Source: Flavobacteriales bacterium
Lineage (GTDB): Bacteria; Bacteroidota; Bacteroidia; Flavobacteriales; UBA7430
Assembly (NCBI GenBank): GCA_002707145.1
Contig: PAMD01000014.1
Location: 1-64,000 of the forward strand
Direction: 5' to 3'
Length of the DNA: 64,000 bases
A model generated the notes under the pieces. That model did no database searches, was not told the origin of the DNA, and worked only from the letters and a program-made list of their open reading frames with translations. Below, in pieces: positions 7,966-18,368 of this stretch (the first letter of the stretch is position 1; the number at the start of each line of letters is the position of its first letter). Both the position numbers and the translations under genes were made by a program.

Positions 7966-10770
7966 ATGAATAAATTTGAAAATCTTGACCCTAAAAAACA
8001 TATCCTTATTAAGGGGGCTAGACTTCATAACCTTAAAAATATCGATCTTGCAATTCCACGCAACAAACTTGTTGTAATCACTGGACTTTCTGGATCTGGA
8101 AAATCCACCTTAGCGTTTGACACTTTGTTTGCTGAAGGACAAAGAAGATACGTTGAAAGTCTTTCTTCCTATGCACGACAATTTCTTGGAAGACTTAATA
8201 AACCCGAAGTAGATAGTATCAAAGGAATTTCTCCAGCCATCGCTATTGAGCAAAAAGTAAACTCAAAGAATCCTAGATCGACTGTAGGAACAAGTACAGA
8301 AATATATGACTATATAAAGTTACTATTTGCTAGAATAGGAAAAACCATTTCCCCTACTTCTGGTAAAGAAGTAAAAAAACATTCTGTAAAAGATGTGGTA
8401 GACTTTATTAACCAGAAAAGTGAAGGGACAAAAATTCTCATACTCTCTCCTACCCAACTGGGAAATCGTGAACAACAACTTTATTTAAACATGCTTCTCC
8501 AGCAAGGGTATCATCGAATTAAGAATAAAGGAAAGCTTGTTCGTATTGAAGAAATCATTGAACAAGATATTAAACTCGACAAGACATTTTACTTAATCAT
8601 TGATCGAATAAAAACAAAAAATGAATCTAGCTTTATAGAACGACTCTCAGACTCCATTCAGACTTCTTTCCATGAGGGTAAAGGGTCTTGTATAATTGAA
8701 TTTATTGATAGTAAAGAAACCAAATCGTTTAGCAATCGGTTTGAAGAAGAAGGGACAAATTTTGAAGAACCAAGTGTAAATCTATTTAGTTTTAACAATC
8801 CCTTTGGAGCCTGCAAAACCTGTGAAGGATTCGGAAGTATTATGGGAATAGACAAAGAACTTGTAATTCCTAACACTGGACTTTCAATTTATGAAGACGC
8901 TATCGCTTGTTGGAAAGGAGATACACTTGGAAAGTATAAAGATGATCTTGTTTTTCATTCCGAGCAATGGAATATCCCTATTCATAAGCCTTACTTTAGT
9001 CTGAGTGAAAAACAAAAAAACTTCATTTGGAATGGCAACAAAGAGTTCCTAGGGATTCATAAGTTCTTTTCCAGAATAGAAAAGAAAAACTACAAAATCC
9101 AAAATAGAGTTTTACTTTCAAGATACAGAGGTAAAAGTGTCTGCAATAAATGCCATGGCAGAAGACTTCGACCAGAGGCAAATTTCGTTCAAGTAGATGG
9201 AATTACACTTTTTGAAATGATTGATCTGCCCATTAACGAACTTAGCCTTATTTTCCAAAATCTTAAACTAAACAAACACGATTATGAAATCGCAAGAAGA
9301 CTCCTACTTGAAATTCAAAATAGAATTCAATTTTTAATGGATGTTGGGCTTGGTTACTTGAATATAAATCGAAGGTCTTCAACTCTGTCGGGGGGAGAAT
9401 CTCAGCGTATCAATCTAGCTACATCTCTAGGAAGTAGCTTGGTGGGGTCCATGTATATTTTAGATGAACCCAGCATAGGTCTTCATCCAAAAGACTCAGA
9501 GAGGCTCATTAAAATATTAAAGAACCTTAGAGACATTGGCAATACAGTCATTGTCGTAGAACATGATGAGGATATAATGAAAGCTGCTGACATGATTATT
9601 GACATTGGTCCAAAAGCGGGAATACATGGAGGAGAAATTATGTTTCAAGGACACTACAATAAAATTAAAAATGAAATAAAAAGCCTTACTTCTCAGTATT
9701 TAAATGGGCGAAAAAAAATTGATATTCCAAAAAAAAGAAACTGGACTGACAGCATTCAAATTAATGGAGCCCGCCAACATAATCTTAAAAACATTACGGT
9801 TGCTATTCCACTTAATATACTGACCGTTATCAGTGGGCTGAGTGGTTCTGGAAAAAGCACTTTAATCAAAAATATCTTTTATCCAGCATTAGTTAAAGCT
9901 TTAGGAGGTTATGGAAGTAAATCAGGTCAATTTGATTCTATATCTGGAGAAATAAATAAAATCGATTCCGTTGAATTTGTTGATCAAAACCCTATTGGCA
10001 GATCTTCTAGATCTAATCCAGTAACCTATCTAAAAGCATACGATGATATACGAAATCTATATGCAAAACAAGGATTATCTAGCGCCCGAGGATATAAGGC
10101 AAAACATTTTTCTTTTAATACAAATGGAGGTAGATGCGAAGAATGTTCTGGGGAAGGAGAAGTGACTATAGAAATGCAATTTATGGCGGATGTTCATTTA
10201 ATTTGTGAGCACTGTAATGGAAAGCGATTTAAAGATGAAGTACTGGATATCAAATTCGAAGAAAAAAACATTTCTGACATATTACACATGACTGTAAATG
10301 AGGCTATTGTTTTTTTCGAAAATGCTAAACAATCAAAAATATCAAAAAGACTAAAACCCCTTAAAGATGTTGGACTCGGATATATTCACCTAGGACAGTC
10401 ATCCTCCACATTAAGTGGTGGAGAGGCGCAAAGAGTCAAACTAGCTTCTTTTTTAGGGAAAGGAAAAAATCAAGGTCAACAGATTTTCATTTTTGATGAG
10501 CCAACAACAGGTCTTCATTTTCACGACATTAAAAAATTATTAAAATCTTTTAATGAGCTGATTGAAAATGGACACAGTATTATTGTTATTGAGCACAATT
10601 TAGATGTTATAAAATCTGCTGACTGGCTTATTGACCTAGGAAAAGAAGGAGGAGATAACGGGGGTCAATTAATCTTTGAAGGAAAACCTATTAATGCAAC
10701 CAAATGCAAAGAAAGTTATACTGGACAATATCTAAAAGACAAGTTTGTGTCCAAAGCACAAATCAACTAA
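7966..10770 (+). CDS. uvrA: Excinuclease ABC subunit UvrA
   Basis: UvrA is the damage-recognising ATPase of nucleotide excision repair and works as a dimer with UvrB. The 934-aa protein has two ABC ATPase modules: Walker [10 protein letters not shown] at about residues 40-48 and again in the second half, and signatures LSGGESQR and LSGGEAQR. The C-terminal zinc finger [10 protein letters not shown]...CEHCNG is intact. The first zinc module has lost the initial CxxCG pair seen in E. coli, with ACKTCEGFG and CNKCHGRR remaining. The gene end overlaps the convergent ABC transporter gene by 8 bases. Confidence 0.97.
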   Translation: MNKFENLDPKKHILIKGARLHNLKNIDLAIPRNKLVVITGLSGSGKSTLAFDTLFAEGQRRYVESLSSYARQFLGRLNKPEVDSIKGISPAIAIEQKVNSKNPRSTVGTSTEIYDYIKLLFARIGKTISPTSGKEVKKHSVKDVVDFINQKSEGTKILILSPTQLGNREQQLYLNMLLQQGYHRIKNKGKLVRIEEIIEQDIKLDKTFYLIIDRIKTKNESSFIERLSDSIQTSFHEGKGSCIIEFIDSKETKSFSNRFEEEGTNFEEPSVNLFSFNNPFGACKTCEGFGSIMGIDKELVIPNTGLSIYEDAIACWKGDTLGKYKDDLVFHSEQWNIPIHKPYFSLSEKQKNFIWNGNKEFLGIHKFFSRIEKKNYKIQNRVLLSRYRGKSVCNKCHGRRLRPEANFVQVDGITLFEMIDLPINELSLIFQNLKLNKHDYEIARRLLLEIQNRIQFLMDVGLGYLNINRRSSTLSGGESQRINLATSLGSSLVGSMYILDEPSIGLHPKDSERLIKILKNLRDIGNTVIVVEHDEDIMKAADMIIDIGPKAGIHGGEIMFQGHYNKIKNEIKSLTSQYLNGRKKIDIPKKRNWTDSIQINGARQHNLKNITVAIPLNILTVISGLSGSGKSTLIKNIFYPALVKALGGYGSKSGQFDSISGEINKIDSVEFVDQNPIGRSSRSNPVTYLKAYDDIRNLYAKQGLSSARGYKAKHFSFNTNGGRCEECSGEGEVTIEMQFMADVHLICEHCNGKRFKDEVLDIKFEEKNISDILHMTVNEAIVFFENAKQSKISKRLKPLKDVGLGYIHLGQSSSTLSGGEAQRVKLASFLGKGKNQGQQIFIFDEPTTGLHFHDIKKLLKSFNELIENGHSIIVIEHNLDVIKSADWLIDLGKEGGDNGGQLIFEGKPINATKCKESYTGQYLKDKFVSKAQIN

Positions 10771-12511
10771 ATTGCAATTGAAACAATTTATTGTAAAGTC
10801 CTTTTTTCTGGATTAATTCTGAATGACTTCCAGACTCTATTATTCGTCCTTCATCCATAACCAAAATTTTATCTGCATTCTGAATAGTTGCTAACCTATG
10901 TGCAATGACAATAGATGTTCTTTCTTCTGTTAACTTATTGACTGCATGCTGAATAAGCTCCTCAGTTTCCGAATCCACTAATGAAGTGGCCTCATCTAGA
11001 ATCAAAACACTAGGATGGCAAACATATGCTCTTAGGAAAGCGATCAATTGACGTTGTCCAGAAGAAAGCATGACCCCTCTTTCTCGGACATTATAATTTA
11101 ATCCTCCTGGTAGTTTATCGATCAAAGACTCTAGCCCTATTGCCTCAGCAGCTTCGAGAACCTCTTCCATCGGAATATCTTTATCTAACACAATATTTTT
11201 ATAAATAGAGTCAGAAAACAAGAATACATCCTGCAAGACTAAAGCTAAATGACTTCTAAGAGATTGAATATCATATTCCATAATATCTTTTCCATCAAGG
11301 AAAACAGTCCCAGCATCTATTTTATAATAACGAAGTAGGAGATTAATGATAGAACTTTTTCCGGAACCAGTCAATCCAACCAATGCAAGTGTTTTCCCTG
11401 CTTCTATATGAAAATTAATATCATGTAAAACAAGTTGATCTTCCACATAGGAAAAATGAATATTTTCAAATTTCACATCTCCTCGAACTAGACTAGGAAT
11501 AAAGGTTCCATTGGGCAATTGATGTTCATCGGTGTCAATAATTTTAAATACTCTACTTGCAGCAATAATACCTCTTTGTAGGACATTAAATCTATCAGCT
11601 AAATGTCGAACAGGACGAAAAAGCATATTGATTAATAATATAAAAGAAAGCATAAGACCAAGACTCACTTCACCTCCTAGAAGTATATCTAAACCTCCAA
11701 ACCAAACCATTGAACCCAAAGAAATAGCACTCATGATTTCAATTAAGGGAAGGAAAATAGAGAAATGCCAAATAGCCCTAATTGTAGCTGACCTGAAGGT
11801 CGCATTTACTTGTTGAAAACTCTCTAACTCATCATTTTCTCTATTAAAAATTTGAACTATTTTCATTCCAGAAATATGTTCTTGCACAAAAGTATTTAAT
11901 TTAGAAATAGCAGAGCGCTCATCCTCAAATGCACTCTTCATTGCTTGCTGAAAATATTTTGTGATCCACAACAATACTGGAAAAATAGCCAAAGCGACTA
12001 ATGTCAAAAATAAATCTCTCGAAAACATCCATATTACAATGACCATAATCTTAAATAAATCACTAAAAATCACCAAAATTCCTTGCGAAAAAATCTCTGC
12101 TATTGTTTCTATATCAGACACTGAACGCGTCACTAAAACACCAATGGGAGTATGATCAAAATACTTAAGTCTAAAAGAAAGTATTTTTTTAAATAACTTT
12201 TGGCGAATATCTCTAATTACGGATTGTCCAATCCAATTTGCCATGAAAACAAAAAAGAATTGAAACAAGGATTCTAAACACAGAAGACCAACCATGATTA
12301 GAGTAAAATTTAATAGCATTTCGGGATTTCGTCCAAGAATATAATTATCTACTGTATATTCAATCAGAATAGGTCTACCAACAGATATTACTCCTAACAA
12401 TATACTGGCAATAATGCTGATCACAAAAATAAATCTGTATGGCATAACATAATTCAACACTCTAGACAGAAGTCTAAAATCTAGCACAGGTATTTTCTGA
12501 TCATCGCTCAT
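10763..12511 (-). CDS. ABC transporter, fused permease and ATPase (exporter type)
   Basis: This 582-aa half-transporter has six membrane helices in the N-terminal 320 residues and a C-terminal ATPase with Walker A GLTGSGKSS, signature LSSGQRQL and Walker B VLILDEATS followed by an H-loop (IAHRL). This is the MsbA/MdlB-like exporter family; the substrate (lipid, peptide or drug) cannot be told. I start at the ATG at 12511 (MSDDQKIPVLDF) because the upstream 30 in-frame residues are the truA 3' end read in another frame. It overlaps truA by 11 bases, suggesting translational coupling, and its 3' end overlaps uvrA. Confidence 0.9.
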   Translation of the reverse strand: MSDDQKIPVLDFRLLSRVLNYVMPYRFIFVISIIASILLGVISVGRPILIEYTVDNYILGRNPEMLLNFTLIMVGLLCLESLFQFFFVFMANWIGQSVIRDIRQKLFKKILSFRLKYFDHTPIGVLVTRSVSDIETIAEIFSQGILVIFSDLFKIMVIVIWMFSRDLFLTLVALAIFPVLLWITKYFQQAMKSAFEDERSAISKLNTFVQEHISGMKIVQIFNRENDELESFQQVNATFRSATIRAIWHFSIFLPLIEIMSAISLGSMVWFGGLDILLGGEVSLGLMLSFILLINMLFRPVRHLADRFNVLQRGIIAASRVFKIIDTDEHQLPNGTFIPSLVRGDVKFENIHFSYVEDQLVLHDINFHIEAGKTLALVGLTGSGKSSIINLLLRYYKIDAGTVFLDGKDIMEYDIQSLRSHLALVLQDVFLFSDSIYKNIVLDKDIPMEEVLEAAEAIGLESLIDKLPGGLNYNVRERGVMLSSGQRQLIAFLRAYVCHPSVLILDEATSLVDSETEELIQHAVNKLTEERTSIVIAHRLATIQNADKILVMDEGRIIESGSHSELIQKKGLYNKLFQLQFS

Positions 12512-13250
12512 AGACAAGTTCTTTGGGGTATTCAATATGTACCAAATACAAACCTTGAGCAGGTGCTGACACCCCAGCATGGGTTCGATTTTTTCTGGCA
12601 ACGATGTCCTTAAATTCTTCCAAAGAAAGGTTTCCCTTCCCTACATTTACGAGAGTGCCAACAATAGCTCGAACCATATTTCTTAAAAATCGATTGGATT
12701 CTATGGTAAAAACCCACGTATCTCCTTTCTTCTCCCATAGTGCTTTTTTTATCTCACAAATATTACTCTTCACCTCAGTGTGAATCTTGGAAAAACTTGT
12801 AAAATCAGTCACTTCTTGGAGATGTTCAGCAGCTTTATTCATTAAAAAATAATCTAATTCATTAAACAGCAGCCAAGCTCTGTCTTTTAAAAAGGGATCC
12901 TTAAACGAGCAAATCCAATACTCGTATCTTCTATATCGAGCATCAAAACGAGCATGAGCATCGGCAGGAACCTCAAAGATTGACTTAATTAGAATCGAAT
13001 CTGGCATAAAAGAATTTAACCTATAACATATCTCCTCAGTCATAATTTCGGTTCTGGAATCAAAATGAGCATACATTTGTTTTGCATGAACTCCAGTATC
13101 GGTTCTACCAGCTCCATAAATCTGCACCTTAACTTTAAGCAATATAGATAGTCCCTCTTGAATTTTTTGTTGAACGGTCATAGCGTTGGGTTGAATTTGC
13201 CAACCGTGAAAATCTGTTCCTTTATAAGATAGACTGATGAAATACCTCAC
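12501..13250 (-). CDS. truA: tRNA pseudouridine(38-40) synthase TruA
   Basis: TruA isomerises uridines 38-40 in the anticodon arm of many tRNAs. The 249-aa protein starts MRYFISLSYKGTDFHGWQ and contains the catalytic Asp in YGAGRTDTGVHA, followed by DAHARFDARYRRYEY and the C-terminal FLRNMVRAIVGTLV. The length is normal. It heads a two-gene unit with the ABC exporter (11-base overlap). A TATTTTTG element lies at 13267-13274, just upstream. Confidence 0.95.
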   Translation of the reverse strand: MRYFISLSYKGTDFHGWQIQPNAMTVQQKIQEGLSILLKVKVQIYGAGRTDTGVHAKQMYAHFDSRTEIMTEEICYRLNSFMPDSILIKSIFEVPADAHARFDARYRRYEYWICSFKDPFLKDRAWLLFNELDYFLMNKAAEHLQEVTDFTSFSKIHTEVKSNICEIKKALWEKKGDTWVFTIESNRFLRNMVRAIVGTLVNVGKGNLSLEEFKDIVARKNRTHAGVSAPAQGLYLVHIEYPKELVYER

Positions 13251-13281
13251 ACAAATTTATTTGTCACAAAAATAGTTTAAA

Positions 13282-13302
13282 GAGTTGAGAGTTGTGAGTT
13301 GA
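13282..13302. repeat. Three tandem 7-bp units GAGTTGN
   Basis: GAGTTGA, GAGTTGT and GAGTTGA follow one another in the truA / phosphoesterase divergent spacer. It is short and may be chance or a regulator-binding motif for either gene. No further copies were noticed. Confidence 0.4.
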
Positions 13303-13352
13303 ATACTGTAAATTGTCAATCAATTTATCAACTTAAATTTAAAAATTAGACA

Positions 13353-13847
13353 ATGACTCGGATAGGTTTAATTTCTGACACGCACTCATTCTTAGATCCA
13401 TCTGTTTTTACATACTTTAAAAATTGTGATGAAATTTGGCATGCAGGTGATATTGGAGATATCTCAATACTTTATCAATTGAAAAGTTTTAAACCCACAA
13501 GGGCGGTATATGGAAATATTGATTCAATGGATGTGAGAAGTGAGTGTCTACTTCACCAAAGATTTATGTGTGAAGAAGTAGATGTATGGATGACACATAT
13601 TGGTGGTTACCCAAAAAAATATGCCGCTTCTATTAGAGAAAAAATTAATACTAGCCCCCCTAAACTCTTTATCTCTGGACACTCCCATATCCTAAAAGTG
13701 ATTTACGACAAACAACTTTCTCTCCTGCATATGAATCCTGGAGCCGCAGGCAATCACGGATTTCATCAAATAAAAACTCTTCTTAGGTTTGCTATCGATG
13801 GAAAAGAGATTAAAAACCTTGAAATAATTGAGTTTGGAAAATATTAA
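13353..13847 (+). CDS. Metallophosphoesterase, YfcE/MJ0936 family
   Basis: This 164-aa protein is a compact calcineurin-like phosphoesterase. The metal-binding motifs are all present in order: DTH (residues 9-11), GDIGD (about 33), GNID (about 55), THIGG (about 81) and GHSH (about 108). The family hydrolyses phosphodiesters with Mn or similar metals; the physiological substrate is usually unknown. Its 3' end overlaps the convergent DUF4293 gene by 4 bases, so there is no room for a terminator between them. Confidence 0.9.
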   Translation: MTRIGLISDTHSFLDPSVFTYFKNCDEIWHAGDIGDISILYQLKSFKPTRAVYGNIDSMDVRSECLLHQRFMCEEVDVWMTHIGGYPKKYAASIREKINTSPPKLFISGHSHILKVIYDKQLSLLHMNPGAAGNHGFHQIKTLLRFAIDGKEIKNLEIIEFGKY

Positions 13848-14239
13848 CGAATTCGATCTGCGGAACGAACTAGTTTCTCGTCTTTTAAAACTCCTCTGAG
13901 TGCCATTATGAGAGATAATATAGAAAAAAAAACAAAAATAAGACAAGAAATAGACAACTGAGCTTCAAGCTGAAAATAGAGTAATATCAATCGAATACTC
14001 AAAACTATTGAAAGTACTATAGCTATACGAATGAATTTCATCTGCAAGGATCTTGACTTGAATAAAGCGAGTGCAAATAAAGAAAGTATCATAATAACTA
14101 TGGTTAAAACAAAAAAAATTGAATCTTCTTGGGCAAAATATTCTTTTATACCGATCTGATATATAGAAATTTTAAATGAAATTAACGCCATGGAAAGCGC
14201 AGTTATGAATAAGTAAATAGATTGTATTCGTTGTATCAT
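13844..14239 (-). CDS. DUF4293 family membrane protein
   Basis: This 131-aa protein begins MIQRIQSIYLFITALSMALI, the characteristic opening of DUF4293, a small Bacteroidota membrane family. Four hydrophobic segments are visible (about residues 5-25, 45-62, 72-90 and 95-115), followed by a charged tail (LKDEKLVRSADRIR). Such proteins sit in the inner membrane; no function is established. It is encoded between truA/phosphoesterase and rho, divergent from rho. Confidence 0.85.
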   Translation of the reverse strand: MIQRIQSIYLFITALSMALISFKISIYQIGIKEYFAQEDSIFFVLTIVIMILSLFALALFKSRSLQMKFIRIAIVLSIVLSIRLILLYFQLEAQLSISCLIFVFFSILSLIMALRGVLKDEKLVRSADRIR

Positions 14240-14455
14240 TTCGATTTTTATTCAAAAATAAGAAGAATGTTCTGAAGAATGAAAATTCTAACCTAAAAAT
14301 AAACTTAGATGAGATCTAAGTCAAGCACAAGGATTATTTAAAATATTATTTGTATAATTGTAACTTGTTAGAAAAATAACAAAAACTCTCAAATTCACTT
14401 TCCGATTAAATCAAGTCAAACTCGACTTACCACTTCAAATACTCCCTAAAAATAT

Positions 14456-16222
14456 ATGTACGACATACTAAAATTAAAAGGTAAACTATTACCTGAACTA
14501 CAAGAAATTGCTAAAAACCTTAGTGTACCTAAATTTCGAAGTTTAAAAAAAATGGATTTGATATATCAAATCCTAGACCTACAAGCTTTAAATCCAAGTT
14601 CGATAAAAGCCTCATTGAAAAACACAACCACCTATTCTCAAAAAAACAAAGACTTTCAAAAGAAAAGAAAAAGTATTTCACCCCTAAAAGATAAATTACT
14701 TCTAAAAAAAGGCCCAAGCGTCTATAAATCTTTGAATAGTGAATCAAAAAAAATAAAACCTTCTCTCGATGTTAAAGAGGTCGAAAAAAACTTAAAGGCT
14801 ACTATTAATAATACTGAGGAAACTCTTACACAAAAAAATAAACCAAAAGGACTTCGTCCAAAAAATAAGCAAGAAACACCCCTAGACATCTCAAAAAAAG
14901 AAAATAAACCAAGTCAAGATTCGAGACAAAAAATAATTTCAACAAAAAAAAAAGTTCTTAAGTCTGAACAAGACGAACCTAAAAAAAGATTTTCTACTGA
15001 CACAAAAAACAATGATCTTTTAAGAAATCAGAGAAATAATAATAATAATAATAATAGAAATCATCAGATCCGAAAAAATGAGAACAAGCCTAAAGTAGAG
15101 TTCGAATTTGAGGGGATGGTTACTAGCCAAGGTGTCCTAGAAATAATGCCCGATGGATATGGGTTTTTACGTTCTTCAGATTACAATTATCTTAGTTCTC
15201 CTGACGATATTTATGTTTCACACTCTCAGATAAAACTTTTTGGACTAAAAACTGGAGATTCTGTAAGAGGAGAAGTTCGTCCCCCAAAAGAAGGCGAAAA
15301 ATACTTTCCTTTAACCAAGATTGACAATATAAATGGAAGAGATCCTGGATATGTGAGAGACCGTGTCTCCTTTGAGCATTTAACTCCTTTATTTCCAGAC
15401 CAAAAATTCAATATTGCAGACAACAAGGCAGGAACTGCAGCTCGAATTATCGACCTATTTTCTCCTATTGGAAAAGGACAAAGAGGTCTTATTGTAGCCC
15501 AACCAAAAACAGGTAAAACAGTTCTTTTAAAAGAAGTAGCTAATTCGATTGCAAAAAACCATCCAGAAGTCTACATGATTGTTCTTCTAATTGATGAGCG
15601 TCCTGAAGAAGTAACTGATATGGCTAGAACCGTTAATGCTGAAGTAGTTTCTTCTACTTTTGATGAACCCGCAGACCGGCACGTAAAAGTGGCAAATATA
15701 GTACTTGAAAAGGCTAAAAGAATGGTTGAATGCGGACATGATGTTGTTATTTTATTAGATTCTATCACTCGTTTGGCGAGAGCCTATAACACGGTATCTC
15801 CAGCCTCAGGAAAAGTACTTTCAGGAGGTATTGATGCGAATGCTTTACACAAACCAAAACGCTTCTTTGGAGCAGCCAGAAATATTGAAAATGGAGGCTC
15901 TTTGACAATTATTGCTACCGCACTTGTAGATACAGGATCTAAAATGGATGAAGTGATTTTTGAAGAGTTTAAAGGAACAGGAAATATGGAGATGCAGTTG
16001 GATAGAAAAATTGCTAACAAACGTATTTACCCTGCAATTGACCTAGTCAATTCTAGTACAAGAAGAGAAGACTTACTCATGGGCAAAGAAGAGCTTCAGC
16101 GTATGTGGATCATGAGAAAGCATCTTGCAGACATGACCCCATTGGAAGCCATGGACTTCCTAAAAGATCGAATTAGTAGAACGCAAAATAATGCTGAATT
16201 TTTAGTATCTATGAACGGATAG
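14456..16222 (+). CDS. rho: Transcription termination factor Rho with long basic insert
   Basis: Rho is a hexameric RNA helicase that releases transcripts from RNA polymerase. The 588-aa protein (E. coli 419) has an N-terminal RHO_N helix bundle (residues 1-45), a roughly 170-residue Lys/Asn/Gln-rich, probably disordered insert with a run of seven Asn codons, then the cold-shock RNA-binding domain ([15 protein letters not shown], from about 225) and the ATPase core with Walker [28 protein letters not shown] and [12 protein letters not shown]. Such inserts are known in Rho of Bacteroidota and Actinobacteria. A terminator follows at 16241. Confidence 0.96.
   Translation: MYDILKLKGKLLPELQEIAKNLSVPKFRSLKKMDLIYQILDLQALNPSSIKASLKNTTTYSQKNKDFQKKRKSISPLKDKLLLKKGPSVYKSLNSESKKIKPSLDVKEVEKNLKATINNTEETLTQKNKPKGLRPKNKQETPLDISKKENKPSQDSRQKIISTKKKVLKSEQDEPKKRFSTDTKNNDLLRNQRNNNNNNNRNHQIRKNENKPKVEFEFEGMVTSQGVLEIMPDGYGFLRSSDYNYLSSPDDIYVSHSQIKLFGLKTGDSVRGEVRPPKEGEKYFPLTKIDNINGRDPGYVRDRVSFEHLTPLFPDQKFNIADNKAGTAARIIDLFSPIGKGQRGLIVAQPKTGKTVLLKEVANSIAKNHPEVYMIVLLIDERPEEVTDMARTVNAEVVSSTFDEPADRHVKVANIVLEKAKRMVECGHDVVILLDSITRLARAYNTVSPASGKVLSGGIDANALHKPKRFFGAARNIENGGSLTIIATALVDTGSKMDEVIFEEFKGTGNMEMQLDRKIANKRIYPAIDLVNSSTRREDLLMGKEELQRMWIMRKHLADMTPLEAMDFLKDRISRTQNNAEFLVSMNG
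15035..15055 (+). repeat. (AAT)7 microsatellite inside rho
   Basis: Seven consecutive AAT triplets in frame encode a poly-Asn run in the disordered Rho insert. Triplet length changes here would keep the frame, so this is a candidate site of length variation between strains. Confidence 0.85.
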
Positions 16223-16240
16223 TTGATTTAGGAATATTTA

Positions 16241-16277
16241 AAAAAATCCCGCTAAGATTAAGTTAGTGAGATTTTTT
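16241..16277. terminator. Bidirectional terminator between rho and secA
   Basis: AAAAAATCCCGCTAA and TTAGTGAGATTTTTT form a stem with one mismatch and a 7-base loop (GATTAAG), with A-tract on one side and T-tract on the other. It lies between the converging ends of rho (16222) and secA (16290) and can serve both. Confidence 0.8.
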
Positions 16278-16289
16278 ATTTAACTAAAA

Positions 16290-18350
16290 TTATTTTCCAT
16301 GACACTGTTTGAATTTCTTTCCACTTCCGCATGGGCAAGGCTCGTTTCGTCCTATTTTTGCTTCTGTTCTTATGGGCTGTACTTTAGTTCCTTTTTTATT
16401 AGATATCCCAGAATTTGACTTATACTGAGGCAATTCTGATCTGGAAGAAGTTAGGGTTCGAGGGGATCTTTTATTTTGAGGCGCGCGCTGAACTTGCTTA
16501 GAATCTATTAATGGAAGATTGGCCTTGTACAGAAAAGAGGTGATATCTGTATTTAGCTTCTCTAACATAGACTTAAATAAGTTAAACGATTCAAATTTGT
16601 AGATAAGTAAGGGGTCTTTCTGCTCGTAAACAGCATTTTGAACGGATTGCTTTAAATTATCCATTTCTCTAAGATGTTCTTTCCATGCTTCATCAATGAT
16701 GCCAAGAGTTACATTTTTCTCAAAGGAATGTATCAGTGCTGTTCCTTCGGATCTATAGGCTTCATTAAGATTGGTTACTACCTGCATTGCTTTACTTCCG
16801 TCAGTAAAGGGAACTACAATATTGTCGTAATTCTTTGATGAATCTTCGTAAACACCTTTAATTACTGGAAATGCAGACTGGGCAATCCGACTCATTTTTA
16901 AGCTGTAAGATTCGATACTCTCGGCATATAATTCTTGAGTTAATTGTTCAGTACTCTTCTTGAGAAAAGATTCTTCATTAAAAGGGCACTGCATTGAAAA
17001 GGATCGAAGAACGTCTAACTTAAAGGCGGAGAAATCTTTTTGCTCTGCGTGAATTGACACCAATAGTTCGCAGGTATCAAAACACATGTTAGTGATGTCT
17101 ACAGAAAGTCGTTCTCCATCCAAAGCATTGTGCCTTCTGCGGTAAACCACTTCTCTCTGGGAATTCATTACATCGTCATATTCCAGCAAGCGCTTTCTAA
17201 CCCCAAAATTATTTTCTTCTACTTTCTTCTGCGCTCGCTCGATAGATTTTGAAATCATGGAATGCTGGATCACCTCACCTTCCTCAAGCCCCATTCTGTC
17301 CATTAGCTTTGCAATTCGCTCGGAACCGAATAAGCGCATAAGTTTATCATCTAGAGAGACAAAAAATTGAGATGAACCGACATCTCCTTGACGACCTGCA
17401 CGCCCACGCAACTGTCTATCGACGCGTCTAGAATCGTGCCGTTCGGTTCCCACAATAGCTAAACCTCCTGCTGCTTTAGATTCATCAGTCAACTTAATAT
17501 CAGTCCCTCTACCAGCCATATTGGTAGCTATAGTTACATTCCCGGGCATTCCAGCATCTGCAATAATACTTGCTTCTTGTTGGTGTTTCTTTGCATTTAA
17601 TACCTTGTGGTTAACGCCTCTAATCTGAAGAATACGAGATAATTTTTCTGAAATATCAACTGAAGTGGTTCCGACCAAGACAGGGCGACCAGATTTTGAT
17701 AAGGAAACGACCTCCTCAACAACTGCATTGAATTTTTCTCTTTGTGTTTTGTAAACTTTATCTTCCTGATCACTTCTAGTGATCGGCCGATTGGTAGGAA
17801 TCACAATAACATCTAACTCATAAATATCCCAAAGTTCACCGGCCTCTGTCTCAGCAGTACCAGTCATTCCTGACAACTTATTATACATTCGGAAATAGTT
17901 CTGCAGAGTAATGGTAGCATGGGTCTGAGTCGCTGACTCAATTTTTACATTTTCTTTAGCTTCAATCGCTTGATGAAGGCCGTCTGAATATCGTCGTCCT
18001 TCCATAATTCTCCCTGTTTGTTCGTCTACAATCTTTACTTTGTTATCCATTAATACATAATCTACTTCTTTTTCAAATAAAGCATAGGCCTTTAAAAGTT
18101 GGTTCATTGTATGAATTCGCTCACTTTTGACTGAGAAATCTCGCATTAAAACCTCTTTTTCTTCAATAATATCTTCCCCTTCTTTAGCTTTCTCTTCTAA
18201 TTTTGCAAGCTCTGTTCCAACGTCGGGAAGAATATAAAAGTTTTCTTCTTCGACATTAGTTGAAATCAAATCAATTCCTTTATCAGTAAGTTCTATAGAA
18301 TTAGTTTTCTCTTCTATTGTAAAATATAACTCATCATCGATCACATGCAT
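16290..18350 (-). CDS. secA: Preprotein translocase ATPase SecA, C-terminal part (after in-frame stop)
   Basis: This frame carries the last 686 residues of SecA: the end of the preprotein cross-linking domain, NBD2 ([41 protein letters not shown]), the helical scaffold and wing, and the C-terminal zinc-binding tail [14 protein letters not shown]. It is in the same frame as the upstream part at 18366-19580; only a TAA separates them, and five in-frame codons (DQSKE) lie between the TAA and the ATG at 18350. The protein could be made by readthrough, by reinitiation at that ATG, or the stop may be a sequence error. SecA drives export of Sec substrates through SecYEG. Confidence 0.85.
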   Translation of the reverse strand: MHVIDDELYFTIEEKTNSIELTDKGIDLISTNVEEENFYILPDVGTELAKLEEKAKEGEDIIEEKEVLMRDFSVKSERIHTMNQLLKAYALFEKEVDYVLMDNKVKIVDEQTGRIMEGRRYSDGLHQAIEAKENVKIESATQTHATITLQNYFRMYNKLSGMTGTAETEAGELWDIYELDVIVIPTNRPITRSDQEDKVYKTQREKFNAVVEEVVSLSKSGRPVLVGTTSVDISEKLSRILQIRGVNHKVLNAKKHQQEASIIADAGMPGNVTIATNMAGRGTDIKLTDESKAAGGLAIVGTERHDSRRVDRQLRGRAGRQGDVGSSQFFVSLDDKLMRLFGSERIAKLMDRMGLEEGEVIQHSMISKSIERAQKKVEENNFGVRKRLLEYDDVMNSQREVVYRRRHNALDGERLSVDITNMCFDTCELLVSIHAEQKDFSAFKLDVLRSFSMQCPFNEESFLKKSTEQLTQELYAESIESYSLKMSRIAQSAFPVIKGVYEDSSKNYDNIVVPFTDGSKAMQVVTNLNEAYRSEGTALIHSFEKNVTLGIIDEAWKEHLREMDNLKQSVQNAVYEQKDPLLIYKFESFNLFKSMLEKLNTDITSFLYKANLPLIDSKQVQRAPQNKRSPRTLTSSRSELPQYKSNSGISNKKGTKVQPIRTEAKIGRNEPCPCGSGKKFKQCHGK

Positions 18351-18365
18351 TTCTTTAGACTGGTC

Positions 18366-18368
18366 TTA
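18366..18368 (-). other. secA: In-frame TAA stop interrupting secA
   Basis: Reading ...CAT TTC ATG TAA GAC CAG TCT AAA GAA ATG..., the stop sits between two parts of SecA that continue in the same frame. From memory, Bacteroidota SecA has Gln after the Tyr/Phe-Met pair (pattern ENFYMQD), so a single C-to-T change of CAA would explain it. Confidence 0.9.

Noticed and set aside
12512..12601. N-terminal extension of the ABC exporter to 12601
   Set aside because: The added residues overlap truA coding sequence and resemble no transporter N-terminus; the ATG at 12511 begins a typical one.
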